From Stramonita haemastoma (Eukaryota; Mollusca; Gastropoda; Neogastropoda; Muricidae), in the NCBI GenBank assembly GCA_030674155.1, contig CM060323.1, forward strand, positions 46,994,348 through 47,058,347: a DNA stretch of 64,000 nt, read 5' to 3'. The notes under the pieces were generated by a model, which saw nothing but the letters and a program-made list of their open reading frames with translations, did not search any database and was not told where the DNA came from. The number at the start of each line of letters is the position of its first letter. Position 1 is the stretch's first letter. Shown in pieces: positions 46,063 to 58,144 of the stretch. The position numbers and the translations under genes are program-made.

Positions 46063-46329
46063 ATCCAGCCTTCTTTTTTTAATTCCCACTACCAAAACAA
46101 ATCTTATCTTTAGTTTTACTTTCACATTGCTTTCAAACCAAAGACATTTTGGAACAAGTTGCGTCCATTTCTTAAAGCCTGAAATAAGCCATGAAAGAAA
46201 TTACAGTCAGCCAATTTTTTTTTCTATCCTCACTGCTCTAAATGTGCCTCTGTGTCCCTCTTATACCTCCTCCTCTCCTTTCAACCGTCTCCTCCCCACA
46301 ACTGCCCCCTTCACTCTCTCCACACACAC

Positions 46330-46445
46330 ACACACAATGGAAACAGACGACAAAATTTACAAAACTGCATACGCAAGGGGACTGAATGTAAAAAAAAAAG
46401 CATGTGGGCTTATTCCATTATCCTTGAAATTTAAAAAAGAAAAAA
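46330..46445 (+). mobile_element. SINE family 1 tail fragment
   Basis: GACAAAATTTACAAAACTGC and GGGCTTATTCCATTATCC match the 3' third of family 1. A CA tract lies at its 5' side. Confidence 0.8.
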
Positions 46446-46609
46446 AAATGCACACACACACACGCAATTTTTCTTCATTTGTTGTTTGATGTCCTCCTCC
46501 TTTGCAAATGTTCTCTTCCTTGATGGGCGTCTTGATAACGAGCTTGTCCCCAGTATGGATGGGGCTGCGGTTTGCCTTGACCACTAGCTACGTGCCTTCT
46601 GGATGTGCT

Positions 46610-47395
46610 AGAGTTCCACAGTGATGAGATCTGTGAGGTTCCACAGTGATGAGATCTGTAGAGTTCCACAGTGATGAGATCTGTAGAGTTCCACAGTGAT
46701 GAGATCTGGAGTGTTCCACAGTGATGAGATCTGTAGTGTTCCACAGTGATGAGATCTGGAGTGTTCCACAGTGATGAGATCTGTAGTGTTCCACAGTAAC
46801 GAAGATCTGTAGTGTTCCACAGTAAAGAGATCTGTAGTGTTCCACAGTGACGAGATCTGGAGTGTTCCACAGTGATGAGATCTGGAGTGTTCCACAGTGA
46901 TGAGATCTGGAGTGTTTTCCACAGTGACGAGATCTGGAGTGTTCACAGTGATGAGAATCTGGAGTGTTCCACAGTGACGAGATCTGGAGTGTTTCCCAGT
47001 GACGAGATCTGGAGTGTTCCACAGTGATGAGATCTGGAGTGTTCCAGTGGACGAGATCTGGAGTGTTTCCACATGTGATGAGATCTGGAGTGTTCCACAG
47101 TGACGAGATCTGGAGTTTCCTGGTGACGACAGGATTTTGAGTTTCCTGGTGATGATGAGATCTGGAGCGTTTCCTGGTGACGAGATTTTGGAGTTTCCTG
47201 GTGACGACGAGATTTTGAGTTTCCTGGTGACGACGAGATTTTGAGTTTCCTGGTGAGACGACGAGATATTTGAGTTTCCTGGTGACGACGAGATTTTGAG
47301 TGTTTGCCTGGTGACGACGAGATTTGAGTTTCCTGGTGAGAGAGATCTTGAGTTTCCTGGTGATGAGATCTGGAGGGTGGTCCATGGTGATGAGA
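46610..47395. repeat. 25/26-bp minisatellite of two related unit types
   Basis: 46610-47105: about 20 copies of a 25-bp unit, GTTCCACAGTGATGAGATCT plus GTAGT or GGAGT. 47106-47395: about 11 copies of a 26-bp unit with GTTTCCTGGTGACGACGAG and ATTTTGA. The two types meet at about 47105 and share the GTTTCC/GTTCC start, TGA(C/T)GAGAT and GAGT. Minus-strand frames of 265-269 codons are produced by the array and are not regarded as genes. Confidence 0.93.
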
Positions 47396-47399
47396 TCTG

Positions 47400-47905
47400 A
47401 ATATTCAAAAACAACATTTAATGGTGGTGTGAGTGCTATATTTTTATAATAATCACTTTACTCTCATCACCCACTCATCCAAACATTTAATTTTAATTCA
47501 TGGTTATAGCCCTACCAAATATGAAAACTATATCAGAATGTCACCTCAATCAGCTTCAGTGGCTCCAGTAACTTTCAACTTTTAAGTTCAAAACCGACAC
47601 CTCCTAACCCCTTCCATAATCCAAACACCATCATTCTGAAGAAAAAAAATGACAAAGTACCTTAATTGTTAAATTCCAAGTTCCTTAAGGCTTTTAAAAC
47701 CAGACTGTGCTGAGGATGGAAGACATTTACTTGATAATAAAAAGTCATAACAAATATATATTGCCACATGGGCCGATAAAAGTGCAGAGTCAACAAGATT
47801 CAAACCCATGGCTTCATGGATCCAAGGGATTGAAATCGGCTGGACTGTTTAATTTGGCAATAGCCAGGTTAACTCTAGGAAGTCTCCAATTTTCTATGAA
47901 TACAG
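47400..47905. other. Left flank of the segmental duplication
   Basis: 47770-47860 carries a SINE-like stretch (CAACAAGATTCAAACCCATG, GGCTTCATGGATCC) related to SINE family 3 heads inside the units. Otherwise unassigned. Confidence 0.35.
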
Positions 47906-47939
47906 ATAAAGTGTGTGAGTGTGTACATGTGTCTCTGTG

Positions 47940-48182
<243 letters not shown>

Positions 48183-48289
48183 GTGCGTATGTGCGTGCAT
48201 GCATGCGAGTGTACACTGGGTACTCAGTAATATTTTAGAGATCAAGAAAACAGAACACTAGGTGGACAGCTGGATCACAAGAGTACCTG

Positions 48290-48660
48290 GTTTCTTTTGG
48301 TTGACTGGTGTGATCTTCCTGGTGACGTTCGACTTGCTGACTGGTGTGATCTTGGTGACATTTGACTTGAATGGTGTGATCTTCCTGGTGACATTTGACT
48401 TGACTGGTGTGATCTTCCTGGTGACGTTTGACTTGCTGACTGGTGCAATCTTCCTGGTGACGTTTGACTTGCTGACTGGTGCAATCTTCCTGGTGATGTT
48501 TGACTTGCTGACTGGTGCAATCTTCCTGGAGACGTTTGACTTGCTGACTGGTGCAATCTTCCTGGTGACGTTTGACTTGACTGGTGTGATCTTCCTGGTG
48601 ACTTGTTGACCGATGTGATCTTGATGACTGACTTGCTGACTGGTGTAATCTGCCAGAACC
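48290..48660. repeat. 36-bp minisatellite, unit A
   Basis: About ten copies of a unit with TGACTTGCTGACTGGTGCAA and TCTTCCTGGTGACGTT. The minus strand starts at a conserved ATG (48712, TSDVPYEIFHSLSNVTRFWQ) and enters the array. Confidence 0.92.
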
Positions 48661-48837
48661 TGGTGACATTTGACAATGAATGAAATATCTCATAGGGTAC
48701 ATCAGACGTCAATTATTTTTATGTCCTGGTTCCTCAGCTAGTGCTGTGAGGTTCACCAATGGCGAGATTTTCCATGTGTGACTGTTGACCTACAATGAAG
48801 GGAGCTGCATTCCAACATAAGGCATGATGTCAAAACA

Positions 48838-49132
48838 CACCACTGTGCATGTGTTTTATAGAATTTTGTCACCTGATCCTAACAGCTTGCAGTAGCTTAC
48901 TCTTCCGAAAGGTAGAAGGAGTTTCAATGTGTGTGCAAGAATTTTTGTGTGCATTGGCACACAGGATCTCTGTCTAATAGTTTTACCCAAAGAACTCTCT
49001 GGGGAGTGGAGTCAGTATTGATGTTAACTCCAGAGGAGATAATCCTCTCAAATGGGCGTCTGTCGTGGCTCAAACCCTGGCTGTCGGATGGACAAGCTCA
49101 ATACTAACCACTAGGCTATCCCACCTCTGTGC
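48838..49132 (-). mobile_element. SINE family 1-like copy with tRNA head, unit A
   Basis: On the minus strand a head GGGATAGCCTAGTGGTTAG (A box) and GGGTTTGAGCC (B box) precede the body. It is diverged. The equivalents in units D and E lack the head. Confidence 0.75.
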
Positions 49133-49479
49133 ATCACATGTACAAATCAGAAAACAATCTAGAAAAAAAATCCCAAGAAGAACCAACCCCCCCCACCAAA
49201 AAAAAAAAGATGGACAGGAAAAAATAAGGAAAAGGGATTAAATCAGGAAACAGACCAGTAAAAGAAGAGTAATTTTTTAAAAAATAAAATGAGCAAGTTT
49301 ACAACAACAAAAAATGAAAGCAATAATAGACCAACAAATATGATCAAATATCACAGTTGAAACTCGGCCTTAAAAAAATACCTATCAGGTTAGAAAGTTC
49401 AGAGCAGAATAGACGTAAAAATGGGCAAGTACTCTCTCTTTCTGCATTCCCTTACCAGGTGGGGTATGTTGTGCCTGGT

Positions 49480-49805
49480 CTTATCCCCAGTTTGTAACTT
49501 TTGCAGGAGGTGTGCCTGCTGGCCTTAGTTGACACATTCCAACTTCAGAGCAGCTCATTTCATTGTACAGGTTGCATGCTTGGCATGTTTGTTTCCTTAA
49601 TCCAAACATAAACGAGAATTATGGGATCTTTTAACTTGCATATTTCATCTTCTGCATGTGCATATATACACACAGAGGAATTCAGGCGCTAAGTTATCTG
49701 CATCTGAAGTCGACCTGGGTGATAATAAAAAATTCCCATCCTTAAATCAGCAGACGCTGATGTCAATATTCAATCCCATGACTTCATGGACTCACAAGAT
49801 TGATT
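49480..49805 (-). mobile_element. SINE family 3 copy, unit A
   Basis: The minus strand contains GCAGAAGATGAAATATGCAA, GATCCCATAATTC and CATGCCAAGCATGCAACC, resembling a SINE I associate with gastropods. The same element lies in unit B (about 52780-53105), D (59740-60075) and E (63480-63835); unit C keeps only the end (55680-55810). Confidence 0.6.
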
Positions 49806-50571
49806 AAAGTAGTAATTATAAAAAAAAAGTAAATCATGCATACCTTTTAGAGAAGACAGATCACAACAGCTGTATCACACAGGTCACGGAGCGCTAGATT
49901 CCAGTGCAGCCCCACAGGCACTGAAAACACAAAAGTCGTCATCAGTAATACTGAACACCACAACAGCTTCATAAACTTGTATTCATTACAATGTTCTCGT
50001 TTCATTACTTTCACAGACTCAACCCACACTTTCTTTAATAAGCTTTTCACATGTCACCAATTTAATAAAATTCTACTGCTGTCAGTTTATAATGCACACA
50101 GACACAAAGCAATGGACTATGGAATTGCTCTCGAGTAGAACGTATTTTTTTCACTATCTGCTAAGAGCACACCTTTCAACATGACACCTCTTATTGGCTA
50201 TAGCAGCTATCATTTCTGTAGCTACCCAAAACCACAAGCACTTTATAGCTAAAAAGCCAAGTGAGGCATACTTCAGGCCATTGACAGTTTTCCTAAATAT
50301 GAACTGTTAGTTAAATATTGAACTGGAATTCTGTATACTTAAGCAGCACTAGTGCTAGTTTTCAAAATGTACTTACCCTTACAACCATTTTGACAGGGTC
50401 CACAGGACGGTTGTCACTTTTCCAGAGATCTTGATAGGGTCCCAGGATGGTAGTCACCCTTCCAGAGGCCATTCTAAACTCCCATATGATCCACATGATG
50501 ATTTTAAACACGGATTAGGGCCTGTGTGAAAAAGTAGAGGATGGAGGAACCGAGATGGTCAGTTTAGGAAT

Positions 50572-50805
50572 GACTTGAAAAATCCCATCTTCAGTCCTAC
50601 AAGCCCTGTCTGCAGACAAAGCAAACACATCCTTCCAAAATCCATCCTCTACAGCGACCTGAGGAAGATTGTGTGGCTGACGGAAATTACCCTTCAAACC
50701 AAGCTGTGCACAGCTGGAAAGGACATGCCATTTTTCCCAGACACGTCTGACAGTGTAAAGCGAATGAGAGAAGAAGACGACGACTTCAAAAATGTAATGG
50801 AATGA
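50572..50805 (+). CDS. Conserved ORF 1, unit A copy
   Basis: The open frame reads DLKNPIFSPTSPVCRQSKHI, LPKSILYSDLRKIVWLTEIT, LQTKLCTAGKDMPFFPDTSD and SVKRMREEDDDFKNVME, stop. Relative to units C and D it lacks one Leu codon (a clean 3-base difference) and has Ser for Tyr and Thr for Ala. It has no in-frame ATG start, so if used it is an internal or terminal exon (a TTTAG acceptor-like site is at 50566). Family unknown. The opposite strand is also open. Confidence 0.35.
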   Translation, partial: DLKNPIFSPTSPVCRQSKHILPKSILYSDLRKIVWLTEITLQTKLCTAGKDMPFFPDTSDSVKRMREEDDDFKNVME

Positions 50806-51414
50806 CAGTCACAAATCCTCATGAGCACTGTCATTGCCTTTCTCACTGTACTATTGCTTTTGTTGATGGTTTAATTTTCCAAGACACTAAGATCACTGAT
50901 TTTCACCAAACTTCCCCCTTGAGTTGTTTGGAATATTTTGTTTAGTGGGGTTTTTTTGTTTGTGGTTTTTTGGAAGGTCAACAGCAGGGTGGTTATTTTG
51001 GAAAAAAAAATTAGCCAAACTTTGGGGGCAAATTTTCATTTGAGCAGAAGGAAATTCTTCTTTATCTTCTTTGAACACTCGATCAGCAACAGAAGAAAAT
51101 GAAAAGGGTGACTCAAGTTGCTTCCCTTTATGCGTGTATGACCACTAACTTTCCACCTCGACCTTTTTCGTGCTCTGGCACTGTTCTAGTGGACCTGTAA
51201 CCCCCGCTCTGATATATATGGGACAACACAATATCCCCACTGACATAAATGGGACAACAGTATGTCCCCACTCTGAAATGGGACAACAAAATATCCCCAC
51301 TCTGAAGACAGACCAAGTCATGTCCATGTCCCAGAGTGGAGGGAAACAAAGCCCTTCAGGGTCTTGATGAAGTAATCCCGTTTCCTCCATTCTCTACTTT
51401 CTACTACCTTACAG

Positions 51415-51553
51415 GCGCCTTGACAAAAAAGAAAACAAACCATACATATGGATGCATATGTTTGGAGGTTCCGTCTCATACCGTCACAGCATAAGCAATG
51501 GCCACTATAGTGTCTTTGGTAAGAAGTTCCAAGACTGCTGGGTCTATATCTGA
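51415..51553 (+). CDS. Conserved ORF 2, unit A copy
   Basis: Acceptor-like CTTACAG then a frame reading RRLDKKENKPYIWMHMFGGS, VSYRHSISNGHYSVFGKKFQ and DCWVYI, stop. AATAAA follows at 51600, right before the TG array. This could be a 3'-terminal exon. Family not recognised. Confidence 0.35.
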
Positions 51554-51599
51554 TAAAGACAAACAAGATTGTGCAATATATTATGACATTTGTCTGATT

Positions 51600-51605
51600 A
51601 ATAAA
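51600..51605 (+). terminator. AATAAA after conserved ORF 2 (unit A)
   Basis: ATTAATAAAAG lies about 45 bp after the stop of ORF 2 and is repeated at the same place in units B, C and D (about 54687, 57603 and 61963). Confidence 0.4.
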
Positions 51606-51795
51606 AGTTAACTCTGTGTGTGTGTTTGTGTGCGTGCGTGCATGTGTGAGTATGTGCGTGCGCTCGTGTATGTATGTGAGCAAGCGAGCATGCGTGCGTG
51701 CGTGCGTGCGTGCGTGCGAGCGTGAGTGTAAGAGTGTGTGGGTGTGTAAGAGAGTGTGTGTATGAGTGTGTATGCGAGTGTGTGTGTGCGTGCAA

Positions 51796-51921
<126 letters not shown>

Positions 51922-52027
51922 GAGATTTGAGCATGAGGTTAAGTTAACTTAGTCTCTTTTACACTTGAATTTTCTGACTTCCTACATAATTTAAAGGTCA
52001 AGCTCAAACATTACTAAAATTATGATG

Positions 52028-52110
52028 AAACCAGCCATCTTGCTTTAGTGGTTAGGACCTTGGGTTACAGCCTGGATGGTCACAAGTTCCAATCCCCTAA
52101 GTGTCATAAG
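52028..52110 (+). mobile_element. tRNA-like SINE head in unit B
   Basis: TTGCTTTAGTGGTTAGGACC resembles an A box and AGTTCCAATCCCC, 47 bp later, resembles a B box. The same occurs in unit C (about 55455-55535). The rest of the element cannot be delimited. Confidence 0.4.
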
Positions 52111-53981
52111 AATTTTTTAAAACTCCAGCATGCTCAGACTGTGTGTGTTGTAGGCTCATTAGGAAGACTGGAGCCACACAGTCAAGCTTCATCCACTTCA
52201 TGGGTATGACTGAGTGTTGCTCAAATCACCTAACACTGCAGGTGTCAGCAACTCTTGAACTAGTTGACACCAGGATATATGATGATAGAAAGTGTAGAGT
52301 ACAACCCTTTACAAGTAGCCTCAAACCCAGTCAAAGCCCAAGCACTTCCATAGCCGCAGCAACACATCGCATCCTCATAATCACTGATCATGCAATAAAA
52401 ATAACTGATTCAGTGAAAAAAAAAAAAAAAAAAACTGATTCAGTAACCTCATTGCTCTGGTCTCATGGTGATGTACAAATCAGAAAACAATCTAGAAAAA
52501 AAATTCCAACAAGAACCAAAACACCCCCTCCCCCCCCACGAAAAAAAAAAGATGGACAGGAAAATAATATTTTTAATAAAATAAGCAAGTTTACAAAAAA
52601 TACTAAAAAATGAAAGGAATAATGGACCAACAAATATGAACAAATAACACAGTTGAAGCTTGGCCTAAAAAACAAACAAACTATCAGGTTAGAAAGTTCA
52701 GAACAGGATAGGTGTAAAAATGGGCAAGTACTCTCTCTTTCCGCATGCCCTTACCAGGTGGGGTATGTTGTGCCTGGTCTTATCCCCAGTTTGTAACTTT
52801 TGCAGGAGGTGTGCCTGCTGGCCTTAGCTGACACATTCCAACTTCAGAGCAGCTCATTTCATTGTACAGGTTGCATGCTTGGCATGTTTGTGTCCTTAAT
52901 CCACCAAACATCAACATGAATTATGGGATCCTTTAACTTGCATATTTGATCTTATGCATGTGCATATATACACACAGAGGAATTCAGGCGCTAAGTTATC
53001 TGCATCTGAAGTCGACCTGGGTGATAATAAAAAATTCCCATCCTTAAATCAGCAGACGCTGATGTCAATATTCAATCCCATGACTTCATGGACTCACAAG
53101 ATTGATTAAAGTAGTAATTATAAAAAAAATGGGTAAATCCTGCATACCTTTTAGAGAAGACAGATCACAACAGCTGTATCACACGGGTCAGGGAGCGCTA
53201 GATTCCAGTGCAGCCCCAGAGGCACTGAAAACACAAAAGTCGTCATCAGTAATACTGAACACCACAACAGCTTCAGAAACTTGTATTCATTACAATGTTC
53301 TCATTTCATTACTTTAACCGACTCAACCCACACTTTACACAAAAGTCTTCATCAGCAATACTGAACACCACAACAGCTTCATAAACTTGTATTCATTACA
53401 ATGTTCTCATTTCATTACTTTAACAGACTCAACCCACACTTTCTTTACCAAGCTTTTCACATGTCACCAATCTAATAAAATTCTACTGCTGTCAGTTTAT
53501 AATGCACACAGACACAAAGCAATGCACTATGGAATTGCTCTCGAGTAGAACATATTTTTTTCACTATCTGCTAAGAGCACACCTTTCAACATGACACCTC
53601 TTATTGGCTATAGCAGCTATCATTTCTGTAGCTACCCAAAACCACAAGCACTTTATAGCTAAAAAGTCAAGTGAGGCATACTTCAGGCCATTGACAGTTT
53701 TCCTAAATATGAACTTTTAGTTAAATACTGAACTGGAATTCTGTATACTTAAGCAGCACTCATGCTATTTTTCAAAATGTACTTACCCATACCACCATTT
53801 TGACAGGGTCCACAGGATGGCTGTCACTTTTCCAGAGATCTTGACAGGGTCCCAGGATGGTAGTCACCCTTCCAGAGGCCATTCTAAACTCCCATATGAT
53901 CCACATGATGATTTCAAACACGGATTAGGGCCTGTGTGAAAAAGTAGAGGATGGAGGGACCGAGATGGCCAGTTTAGGAAT

Positions 53982-54176
53982 GACTTGAAAAATCCCATCT
54001 TCAGTCCTACAAGCCCTGTCTGCAGACAAAGCAAACACATCCTTCCAAAATACATCCTATACAGCGACCTGAGTAAGATTGTGTGGCTGACGGAAATTAC
54101 CCTGCAAACCAAGCTGTGCGCAGCTGGAGAGGACATGCCATTATTTTTCCCAGACACGTCTGACAGTGTAAGGTGA
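53982..54176 (+). pseudogene. Conserved ORF 1, unit B copy, premature stop
   Basis: Same protein as in unit A up to DTSDSV, but a one-base change of phase (GTAAGGTGA) ends it about 15 codons early. Confidence 0.4.
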
Positions 54177-54493
54177 ACGAGAGAAGACGACGACGACTTC
54201 AAAAATGTAATGGAATGACAGTCACAAATCCTCATGAGCACTGTCATTGCCTTTCTCACTGTACTATTGCTTTTGTTGATGGTTTAATTTTCCAAGACAC
54301 TAAGATCACTGATTTTCACCAAACTTCCCACTTGAGTTGTTTGGAATATTTTGTTTATTTTATTTTGTGCAAAAATAAAATATCCCCACTGTGAAGACAG
54401 ACCAAGTCATGTCCATGTCCCAGAGTGGAGGGAAACAAAGCCCTTCAAGGTCTTGATGAAGTATCCCGTTTCCTCCATTCTCTACTTTCTACT

Positions 54494-54643
54494 ACCTTAC
54501 AGGCGCCTTGACAAAAAAGAAAACAAACCATACATATGGATGCATATGTTTGGAGGTTCCATCTCATACCGTCACAGCATAAACAATGGCCACTATAGTG
54601 TCTTTGGTAAGAAGTTCCAAGACTGCTGGGTCTATATTTGATA
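54494..54643 (+). CDS. Conserved ORF 2, unit B copy
   Basis: Reads RRLDKKENKPYIWMHMFGGS, ISYRHSINNGHYSVFGKKFQ, DCWVYI, stop. Two substitutions relative to unit A (V to I, S to N). Confidence 0.35.
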
Positions 54644-54998
54644 AAGACAAACAAGATTGTGCAATATATTATGACATTTGTCTAATTAATAAAACTCTGT
54701 GTGTGTGTGTGCTGTGTGCGCAAGCGTACGTGCGTGCGTGCATGTGTGAGTGTGTGAGTATGTGCATGCGTGTGTGCGTGTGCTTATGTATGTATGTGAG
54801 CAAGCAAGCGAGCGAGCATGTGTGTGTGTGTGTGCGTGTGCGTGTGTGAGTGTGAGTGAGTGTGAGTGTGTGTGTGTGTGTGCGTGTAGCAGTGTGTGTG
54901 TGTGTGTAGCAGTGTGTGGGTGTGTAAGAGTGTGCGTATGAGTGTGTATGCGAGTGTGTGCATGCTGAGTGTGTGCATGCGTGTGTGTGTGCATGTGA

Positions 54999-55094
<96 letters not shown>

Positions 55095-55258
55095 ACACAC
55101 ACACACACACACACAGACAGACAGAGACAGAGAGAGAGAGAGAGAGAGAGACACACACACACACACACACACAGACAGACAGACAGAGACAGAGAGAGAG
55201 AGAGACAGAGACAGAGAGAGAGAGAGACAGAGAGAGAGAGACAGACAGAGAGAGAGAG

Positions 55259-55299
<41 letters not shown>

Positions 55300-56570
55300 C
55301 AGAGAGACAGAGAGACAGAGAGACAGAGAGAGACAGAGACAGAGAGAGAGATTTGAGCACGAGGTTAAGTTAACTTAGTCTCTTTTACACTTCAATTTTC
55401 TGACTTCCTACATAATTTAAAGGTCAAGCTCAAACATTACTAAAATTATGATGAAACCAGCCATCTTGCTTTAGTGGTTAGGACCTTGGGTTACAGCCTG
55501 GATGGTCACAAGTTCCAATCCCCTAAGAGTCATAAGGATTTTTTAAAACTCCAGCATGCTCAGACTGTGTGTGTTGTAGGCTCATCAGGAAGACTGGAGC
55601 CACACAGTCAAGCTTCATCCACTTCATGGGTATGACTGAGTGTTGCTCAAATCACCTAACACTGCAGGTGTTCACTGCAGGAATTCAGGCGCTAAGTTAT
55701 CTGAATTTGAAGTCGACCTGGGTGATAATAAAAAAATTCCCATCCTTAAATCAGCAGACGCTGATGCCAATATTCAATCCCATGACTTCATGGACTCACA
55801 AGATTGATTAAAGTAGTAATTATAAAAAAAAGGGTAAATCCTGCATACCTTTTAGAGAAGACAGATCACAACAGCTGTATCACACAGGTCACGGAGCGCT
55901 AGATTCCAGTGCAGCCCCAGAGGCACTGAAAACACAGAAGTCGTCATCAGTAATACTGAACACCACAACAGCTTCATAAACTTGTATTCATTACAATGTT
56001 CTCATTACTTTAACAGACTCAACCCACACTTTCTTTACCAAGCTTTTCACATGTCACCAATTCAAAAAATTCTACTGCTGTCAGTTTATAATGCACACAG
56101 ACACAAAGCAATGGACTATGGAATTGCTCTTGAGTAGAACATATTTTTTTCACAATCTGCTAAGAACACACCTTTCAACATGACACCTCTTATTGGCTAT
56201 AGCAGCTATCATTTCTGTAGCTACCCAAAACCACAAGCACTTTATAGCTAAAAAGCCAAGTGAGGCATACTTCAGGCCATTGACATTTTTCCTAAATATG
56301 AACTGTTTGTTAAATATTGAACTGGAATTCTGTATACTTAAGCAGCACTAGTGCTATTTTTCAAAATGTACTTACCCTTACAACCATTTTGACAGGGTCC
56401 ACAGGACGGCTGTCACTTTTCCAGAGATCTTGATAGGGTCCCAGGATGGTAGTCACCCTTCCAGAGGCCATTCTAAACTCCCATATGATCCACATGATGA
56501 TTTCAAAAACGGATTAGGGCCTGTGTGAGAAAGTATAGGATGGAGGGACCGAGATGGCCAGTTTAGGAAT

Positions 56571-56807
56571 GACTTGAAAAATCCCATCTTCAGTCCTACA
56601 AGCCCTGTCTGCAGACAAAGCAAACACATCCTTCCAAAATACATCCTATACAGCGACCTGAGGAAGATTGTGTGGCTGACGGAAATTACCCTGCAAACCA
56701 AGCTGTGCGCAGCTGGAAAGGACATGCCATTATTTTTCCCAGACACGTCTGACAGTGTAAAGCGAACAAGAGAAGACGACGACGACTTCAAAAATGTAAT
56801 GGAATGA
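56571..56807 (+). CDS. Conserved ORF 1, unit C copy
   Basis: Intact, ending VKRTREDDDDFKNVME, stop. Encodes Tyr and Ala where unit A has Ser and Thr, as do units B and D. Confidence 0.35.
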   Translation, partial: DLKNPIFSPTSPVCRQSKHILPKYILYSDLRKIVWLTEITLQTKLCAAGKDMPLFFPDTSDSVKRTREDDDDFKNVME

Positions 56808-57419
56808 CAGTCACAAATCCTCATGAGCACTGTCATTGCCTTTCTCACTGTACTATTGCTTTTGTTGATGGTTTAATTTTCCAAGACACTAAGATCACCG
56901 ATTTTCACCAAACTTCCATGTTGAGTTGTTTGGAATATTTTGTTTAGTGGGGTTTTTTTGTTTGTGGTTTTTTGGAAGGTCAACAGCAGGGTGGTTATTT
57001 TGGAAAAAAAAATTAGCCAAACTTTGGGGGCAAATTTTCATTTGAGCAGAAGGAAATTCTTCTTTATCTTCTTTGAACACTCGAACAGCAACAGAAGAAA
57101 ATGAAAAGGGTGACTCAAGTTGCTTCCCTTTATGCGTGTATGACCACTAACTTTCCACCTCGACCTTTTTCGTGCTCTGGCACTGTTCTAGTGGGCCTGT
57201 AACCCCCACTCTAATATATATGGGACAACACAATATCTCCCACTGACATAAATGGGACAACAGTATGTACCCACTCTAAAATGGGACAACAAAATATATC
57301 CCCACTGTGAAGACAGACCAAGTCATGTCCATGTCCCAGAGTGGAGGTAAACAAAGTCCTTCAGGGTCTTGATGAAGTAATCCCGTTTCCTCCATTCTCT
57401 ACTTTCCAGTACCTTACAG

Positions 57420-57559
57420 GCGCCTTGACAAAAAAGAAAACAAACCATACATATGGATGCATATGTTTGGAGCTTCCGTCTCATACCGTCACAGCATAAG
57501 CAATGGCCACTATAGTGTCTTTGGTAAGAAGTTCCAAGACTGCTGGGTCTATATTTGAT
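57420..57559 (+). CDS. Conserved ORF 2, unit C copy
   Basis: Intact; Gly to Ala change in FGASVSYRHS. AATAAA follows at about 57603. Confidence 0.35.
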
Positions 57560-57614
57560 AAAGACAAACAAGATTGTGCAATATATTATGACATTTGTCT
57601 AATTAATAAAAGTA

Positions 57615-57681
<67 letters not shown>

Positions 57682-57831
57682 TGTGTGGTGTGTATGCATG
57701 TGTGTGTGTGTTTGCGTGTGTGCATGCATACGTGCGTGCATGCATGGGTGTGAGTATGAGTATGTGTGTGTGTACGTGTGCAATGAGTGTGTGTGTGTGT
57801 GTGCACGCAAGTAAACGTGTGTGTGCGTGTG

Positions 57832-58032
<201 letters not shown>

Positions 58033-58144
58033 GACAGAGAGAGAGACAGAGAGAGTACACTGGGTACACGGTAGGATTTTAGAGACCAAGAAAACGGAAC
58101 ACTAGGAGGACAGCTAGATTACAAATAGTACCTGGTTTCTTTTG

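Larger units (their letters stand above)
54697..57616. repeat. Segmental duplication unit C
   Basis: Begins with a 650-bp compound TG, GA, CA and GACA array (54697-55345), then the B-type flank (55345-55675). About 700 bp present in B (most of SINE family 3) is missing at 55680. ORF 1 and ORF 2 follow. Confidence 0.9.

Noticed and set aside
46588..47417. Long minus-strand frames as a repetitive protein gene
   Set aside because: Unit lengths of 25 and 26 bp are not multiples of 3 and several frames are open at once.
53864..54259. Minus-strand 131-codon frame opposite ORF 1 in units B and C
   Set aside because: It is a shadow of the same conserved segment; unit A's equivalent is broken and no start or splice signal favours it, though the strand choice remains uncertain.
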